Below, piece after piece: positions 60,336 through 64,000 of a stretch of DNA of 64,000 nucleotides; position 1 is the stretch's first letter; each line of letters opens with the position of its first letter. The DNA comes from Hyparrhenia diplandra (Eukaryota; Streptophyta; Magnoliopsida; Poales; Poaceae). The stretch covers positions 1 through 64,000 of the forward strand of contig JADLZK010002640.1 in assembly GCA_015847255.1 (NCBI GenBank), read 5' to 3'. The notes below the pieces were generated by a model that did no database searches, had not been told where the DNA came from, and saw nothing but the letters and a program-made list of their open reading frames with translations. Both the position numbers and the translations under genes were made by a program.

Positions 60336-61182
60336 TGTTGGTGTTTCTTACGCACACGAGAGAAATCATAGCGCGCGCGGAAATACCGTTGTAGCACTTC
60401 ACCCGGTGGTAAGAGGGGTATCGTATTTTTCACGAGGGGGACGGTCGCGCGGTGGCTTTTTCAGGTCTATGTCAACCTAAGGCAAGGGTTTGTTTTCTAA
60501 GAGTAGCGAGGTATCTATAGGCTAAGTTTTCAGGCGGTGATTCTAAAAGTACATTTGTCTACTCACTTGGGCACCGGCCCGCTCAAAAAAACGAGTGTCA
60601 GGCAATTAGCACTGCGCCGCACCCGAGCGTGGGGGGATTTCAAGGGGCGGACAAGGCTTGTCACGACCAAGCCGCCTACCCCCCTCAACCGTGGGATGCG
60701 CCACAAAAAGGTAGGTGAGCGCTAGTCCAAACACCACGTTTGCACTATTGGTCACGCGATTCTTGATGTTGGCCAAGGTTCCCGGTCAAAGAGTCCCTCC
60801 ACCAAGAACTAGCGTAAAAGCGATCTACCAATCCCGCAAGTCTACAACAGCTAAGAAATGTGCGAAGGAAATTAAGTAGGCTGTAAGATAATCACAAGAC
60901 TCCTTACCAAAGCGTAGCGACTTGAGAGAGGTACAAAGCGGGGCGGGTACCGACAAGTCCGGCACTCCGTCCTCCTAGGAACGCGGAACACCGAGGGGGC
61001 GAACCGGCAACTCGGGTAGAAAGAATCAAGCTTCTTTCTAGCCTTTCCCTCTCTCACTCTCTAGAATTGGGAGATAGAATAGAAGAAGTAGAAGAAGAAG
61101 AAGATCTAATTCTACTCTCTTGCACAAGTGGATTTGGTTTCTCCTTTGAATTTGTATTGCTTTTTGAGAGGGGAGAGGGGTC

Positions 61183-61190
61183 TATTTATA
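61183..61190 (-). promoter_or_regulatory. TATA-like box on minus strand in element B LTR
   Basis: Minus strand TATAAATA followed by a purine/pyrimidine-rich leader. It fits transcription leftward, the element's inferred direction. Confidence 0.45.
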
Positions 61191-61834
61191 CACAAGGGGA
61201 GGGACCTAAGTGCTAAAAAAACACCCAAACCGACATAGGAAAACCTTCCATGTACGCCAAACCGACCATCCCCGTCGGTTTCACCGGTTTTGGAAGGTAA
61301 CAAACCGCCTCCACGTTGGCGGTCACTAACGCCACATTTTTAACGTCAACATTCTACCAATAAGGGGGTGAAACTATACCTTACTACACACATATACATT
61401 TATTATTGACATAATTCCACTTGTAGTGCCAAAATAATATTGTGCAGATTTATATGAGAAGCAAGTGGAAAATACACCAAAAAGCGCCTCCACGGAAGGC
61501 GCATTCTTTGGAGAATATCAAGCCCAAGGGAGGAATGGACCAAACACGCGAGGCGGGCGAGCAAACATCGCCACACAACTTTTCAAGCCCAAACACGCCC
61601 GGCCTGCCAAGGCCGGCCCGAAGCAGAGCCCGGGCAGTGTGCGCGCACCACTGGTGCGCTCGCACCCATCTTGGCGGTTCGGGCCCCGAGGTTTGGCGGC
61701 GGTTTTGTTACCTTCCAAAACGGTTTGTGCCGACGTTGGATTGTCGGTTCAAGCAGATTTGGAAGGTGTTCAAGGCGGTTTTGGCTCTTTCCATGTGGGG
61801 AGGGGCGTTTTCCAAAGAGCCCCTCTCCTCTACC

Positions 61835-61843
61835 TATAAAAGG
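61835..61843 (+). promoter_or_regulatory. TATA-like box on plus strand in element B LTR
   Basis: tataaaagg, followed by ttcaagacacaccacaca and a long CTT-rich tract (61887-61982), a typical grass LTR promoter and leader pointing rightward. Confidence 0.5.
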
Positions 61844-63021
61844 AGGCCCTCTCCCCTCATTCAAGACACACCACACAATGTAGCCTCTCTCTTCTTCTTC
61901 TTCTTCTTCTTCTTCCTCTCCCTTTCTTCTCCTTTCTTCTTCTTTCTTCTTTCTTCCTCTTCTTTTTTTTCTTCTTCTTCTTAGTTTGTATTTAGGAGGA
62001 GTTTGGCAAGGATTAATAAAGGAGAGCAAGACATTTTTGGAGCTATTCGGTATGATCAATTTAGAGTTCTTCATCTTGTTCTTGTTCTCTACTTATCAAT
62101 ATAGTCATGTTCTTGAATTAGAGCAAAGTCCTTATGACATAATCTTGATTGATGAACTAGTATATAGTTTCTATATCATAATCTTGTCTTATGGAGCATC
62201 GTGCTTAATCTATCATACATACATGTTTAGACCAAAGAGCTAGATTGCTATGATGAGTTCTACCTAGAGTTAGACTTGGTTGATGTCGGGTTCGGGATTG
62301 ATAGTCGTTCCTTGGGGCGGTGCTGCGGTAGAAGGACCGAGGGGGCGGGTAAGCCTTGTATACACGCCGGAGTAATAATCACTAGTGTAGACATGGTGTC
62401 TAGACTAAGGGTTTTCTATCTTTTTTGTGGCGCATCCACGGTTGAGGGGGTAGGCGGGTGGGTGGGTTGTAACGACCTTGTCCGTCCCTTGTAATCCCCC
62501 ACGTTCGGATGTGGCGCGGTGCTAAATGCCGGTCTCCATCCCATTTGGGCGATTGCGGTGCCGAAAGTAATTCGGCATGAGAGATCTTGGCTTTCTTGAA
62601 CTAGAATCTCTAACGATAAAACATGTGTGTGTATCGGTATCTTGACATGACTATCTAGGATATGCACTGCTCCATATTAGATTTATTCTTTTATTCATTC
62701 TTTTATATTTATCCTTGAGATTGGCTCGGTGTGTGTGTGTCAAGTTATGCTATTACCTATCTTATTTTATCCCTATTATGAACATTGGTCTATTATACAT
62801 TCGTGTTATCTTGACCATGTCGAATTAGAGACTTTTACACCATGCCTTCCTTTGGGAAAAATATAAATAACGATACCACTGAATACTTCGGGTGAAATGC
62901 TACAATGATAGATCCGTGCGCTTGCGGATGAATATCTTGTTTGGCAAGATCTATCACCGTTGATAATCCGTTCGGATCAAACCACGGTGGTTTCACTTGG
63001 GAATATCAGCGGCGCATTTAC

Positions 63022-63157
63022 TGGCGCCGTTATTAGAGATGGGTTCTAAACTGTTTCTAGTGATTGCGCTTAAGAAATGCAACAAGCATTTTGGCGCCGT
63101 TTGCGGGGATGGGTTCTAAACTTTGTTTCTAGTGATTGCGGCTTAAGAAATGCAACA
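63022..63157 (+). repeat. Tandem ~70-bp duplication of a primer-binding-site block
   Basis: tggcgccgttattagagatg at 63022 and tggcgccgtttgcggggatg at 63092, each followed by ggttctaaact, gtttctagtgattgcg and cttaagaaatgcaaca. The second copy closely resembles the tRNA-Asp-type primer-binding site of plant Gypsy elements read on the plus strand. This implies that a plus-oriented LTR ends just to its left, inside the element B LTR-like unit. Confidence 0.65.
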
Positions 63158-64000
63158 CTCCCGAAGGCTGGGCTCGAGCAGCCTCGTCGAGTGCGGCGGC
63201 GCAGTGGTCTTGTAGCGCACCCTACCCGGGGGACCTGGCCGGGCTTCGGGCATTTGGGCTTCCTTGCTACGAAAAGTTGTAAAGGTGGACTTGGCGGCGA
63301 TTTCGACGTTTTGTTGCGATTTCTGTTTGGGCTTGCCATTTGCTCCCTTGGGCCTTCTTCTATTTGTTGATTTTATTTCTTTTTCTTTGCCTTTTTGGCC
63401 CAAAGTGATCATCCATGAGTTTGTACGCAAGTCCAAATAAACACCAAAACTTTGGAATATGTTAGTTGAAATTCCTATTTCTAGGTTGTTTTGGTGTTGT
63501 GTTGGCGGTATTTAATTTGTCGTTGGTTACCGTCAACAAACTCCCCACACTTAGCCCTTTACTCGTCCTCGGTGAAGGCACGAGGACTAAAGTGGTTCAA
63601 TCTCCAAGATGTAAGCTTGCATACATGTTATTCCAAGCCTTACGCCTTGTGAGCATTTTCCCACCCTTTATTACCTTTCATCGTAGTGGGGCTTTCTAGC
63701 TTTTCTCCAAGCCTTGAGTGGTTGCGGATAGAACGGTTATAATAGAGGTGCTTATCATTCATCCTTTTTGATCAACTTTTTTATCCGGGGTTTTATTTAG
63801 ATAAAATTTTATTTTTCGAGAAAGCATGGGCTTTATTGCTATAATTTTTTTTTTTTTTTTTTTGGAGAGGTGGGCTCTGCTCGCCCTAGACTTTGTCTTT
63901 TATTTCCTCTCTTTTCTTTTTTCTCTTTTTTTTTTTTTAGAGATGTGGGCCCTACTCGCCCTTGGACACTTTCCCATTTTTCATCTCATTTCTTCTTCTT

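Larger units (their letters stand above)
60336..64000 (-). mobile_element. Element B: large LTR element related to element A, cut by window end
   Basis: An LTR-like unit 60336-63538 starts tgttggtgtttcttacgc and ends gttaccgtcaaca, with TG...CA ends and TGTTG/CAACA inverted termini as in element A. It is followed by the same polypurine word aactccccacactta (63539-63553), so orientation is probably minus. The interior begins like that of element A (acttag, ctttactcg) and has matching gtgggccctactcgccc blocks. No pol motif appears before the window ends. Inserted in the integrase region of Gypsy copy 2. Confidence 0.65.

Noticed and set aside
61887..61982. Long CTT-rich tract as a coding poly-phenylalanine/serine stretch
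   Set aside because: It follows a TATA-like box and is a typical pyrimidine-rich leader. The frame has no other support.

Overview
This is plant nuclear DNA, almost certainly from a grass (Poaceae). It has GC-rich first exons and GT-AG introns in conserved eukaryotic genes, several Stowaway- and Tourist-type MITEs, hAT and foldback (Mutator-like) elements, and a long block of nested LTR retrotransposons. The species cannot be named from the sequence alone. I found no bacterial-type operon, CRISPR array, tRNA or rRNA gene.

Bases 1-22,000 are gene-bearing. In order they hold: the 3' end of a SART1/DOT2-type tri-snRNP splicing factor (+, 1-1634); a HAD-superfamily pyrimidine-5'-nucleotidase-like hydrolase in six exons (+, 5143-6664); an LTV1-type 40S ribosome-biogenesis factor with no recognisable C-terminus (+, 11138-12758); and a two-exon RabA (Rab11-class) GTPase with an inferred 5'UTR intron (-, 14916-15845). 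Small DNA transposons with clear target-site duplications (TSDs) lie between and inside them: a Tourist-like MITE (1853-2085), an internally deleted hAT element with an 8-bp TSD (3087-3870), three Stowaways (5380-5608, 7060-7294, 10142-10382), a poly(A)-tailed retroposon with a 14-bp TSD (7813-8240), a foldback element with a 9-bp TSD (9748-10913), a Tourist-like element at the junction of a short tandem duplication (19445-19697), and a Stowaway-like element nested in MITE-type sequence (19934-20188).

Bases 22,000-64,000 are a transposon nest. A decayed hAT transposase (about 21,840-24,374) is cut by the LTR of a Ty3/Gypsy element (copy 1: LTR 24375-25668, gag-pol to 34258). Copy 1 is itself interrupted by an unclassified 2.2-kb insertion (27012-29172), by a long LTR-like block (34553 to about 38358), and by a pol-less LTR element read on the minus strand (element A, 39114-47282). 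A second Gypsy copy (LTR 52998-54296, gag-pol to 60335) is cut by a related large LTR element (element B, 60336 to the window end).

The clearest general signal is technical. Conserved exons carry isolated one-base gains and losses, most of them in or beside homopolymer runs, while exon lengths become divisible by three once these are allowed for. The two Gypsy copies carry different frameshifts despite close similarity. This points to uncorrected long-read indels as much as to decay. I did not find evidence of a new multi-gene biological system. The items most worth a second look are the divergent promoter-like blocks and duplicated primer-binding-site block in element B, the shared pol-less architecture of elements A and B, and the YVDD-to-YVGD change in Gypsy copy 2.
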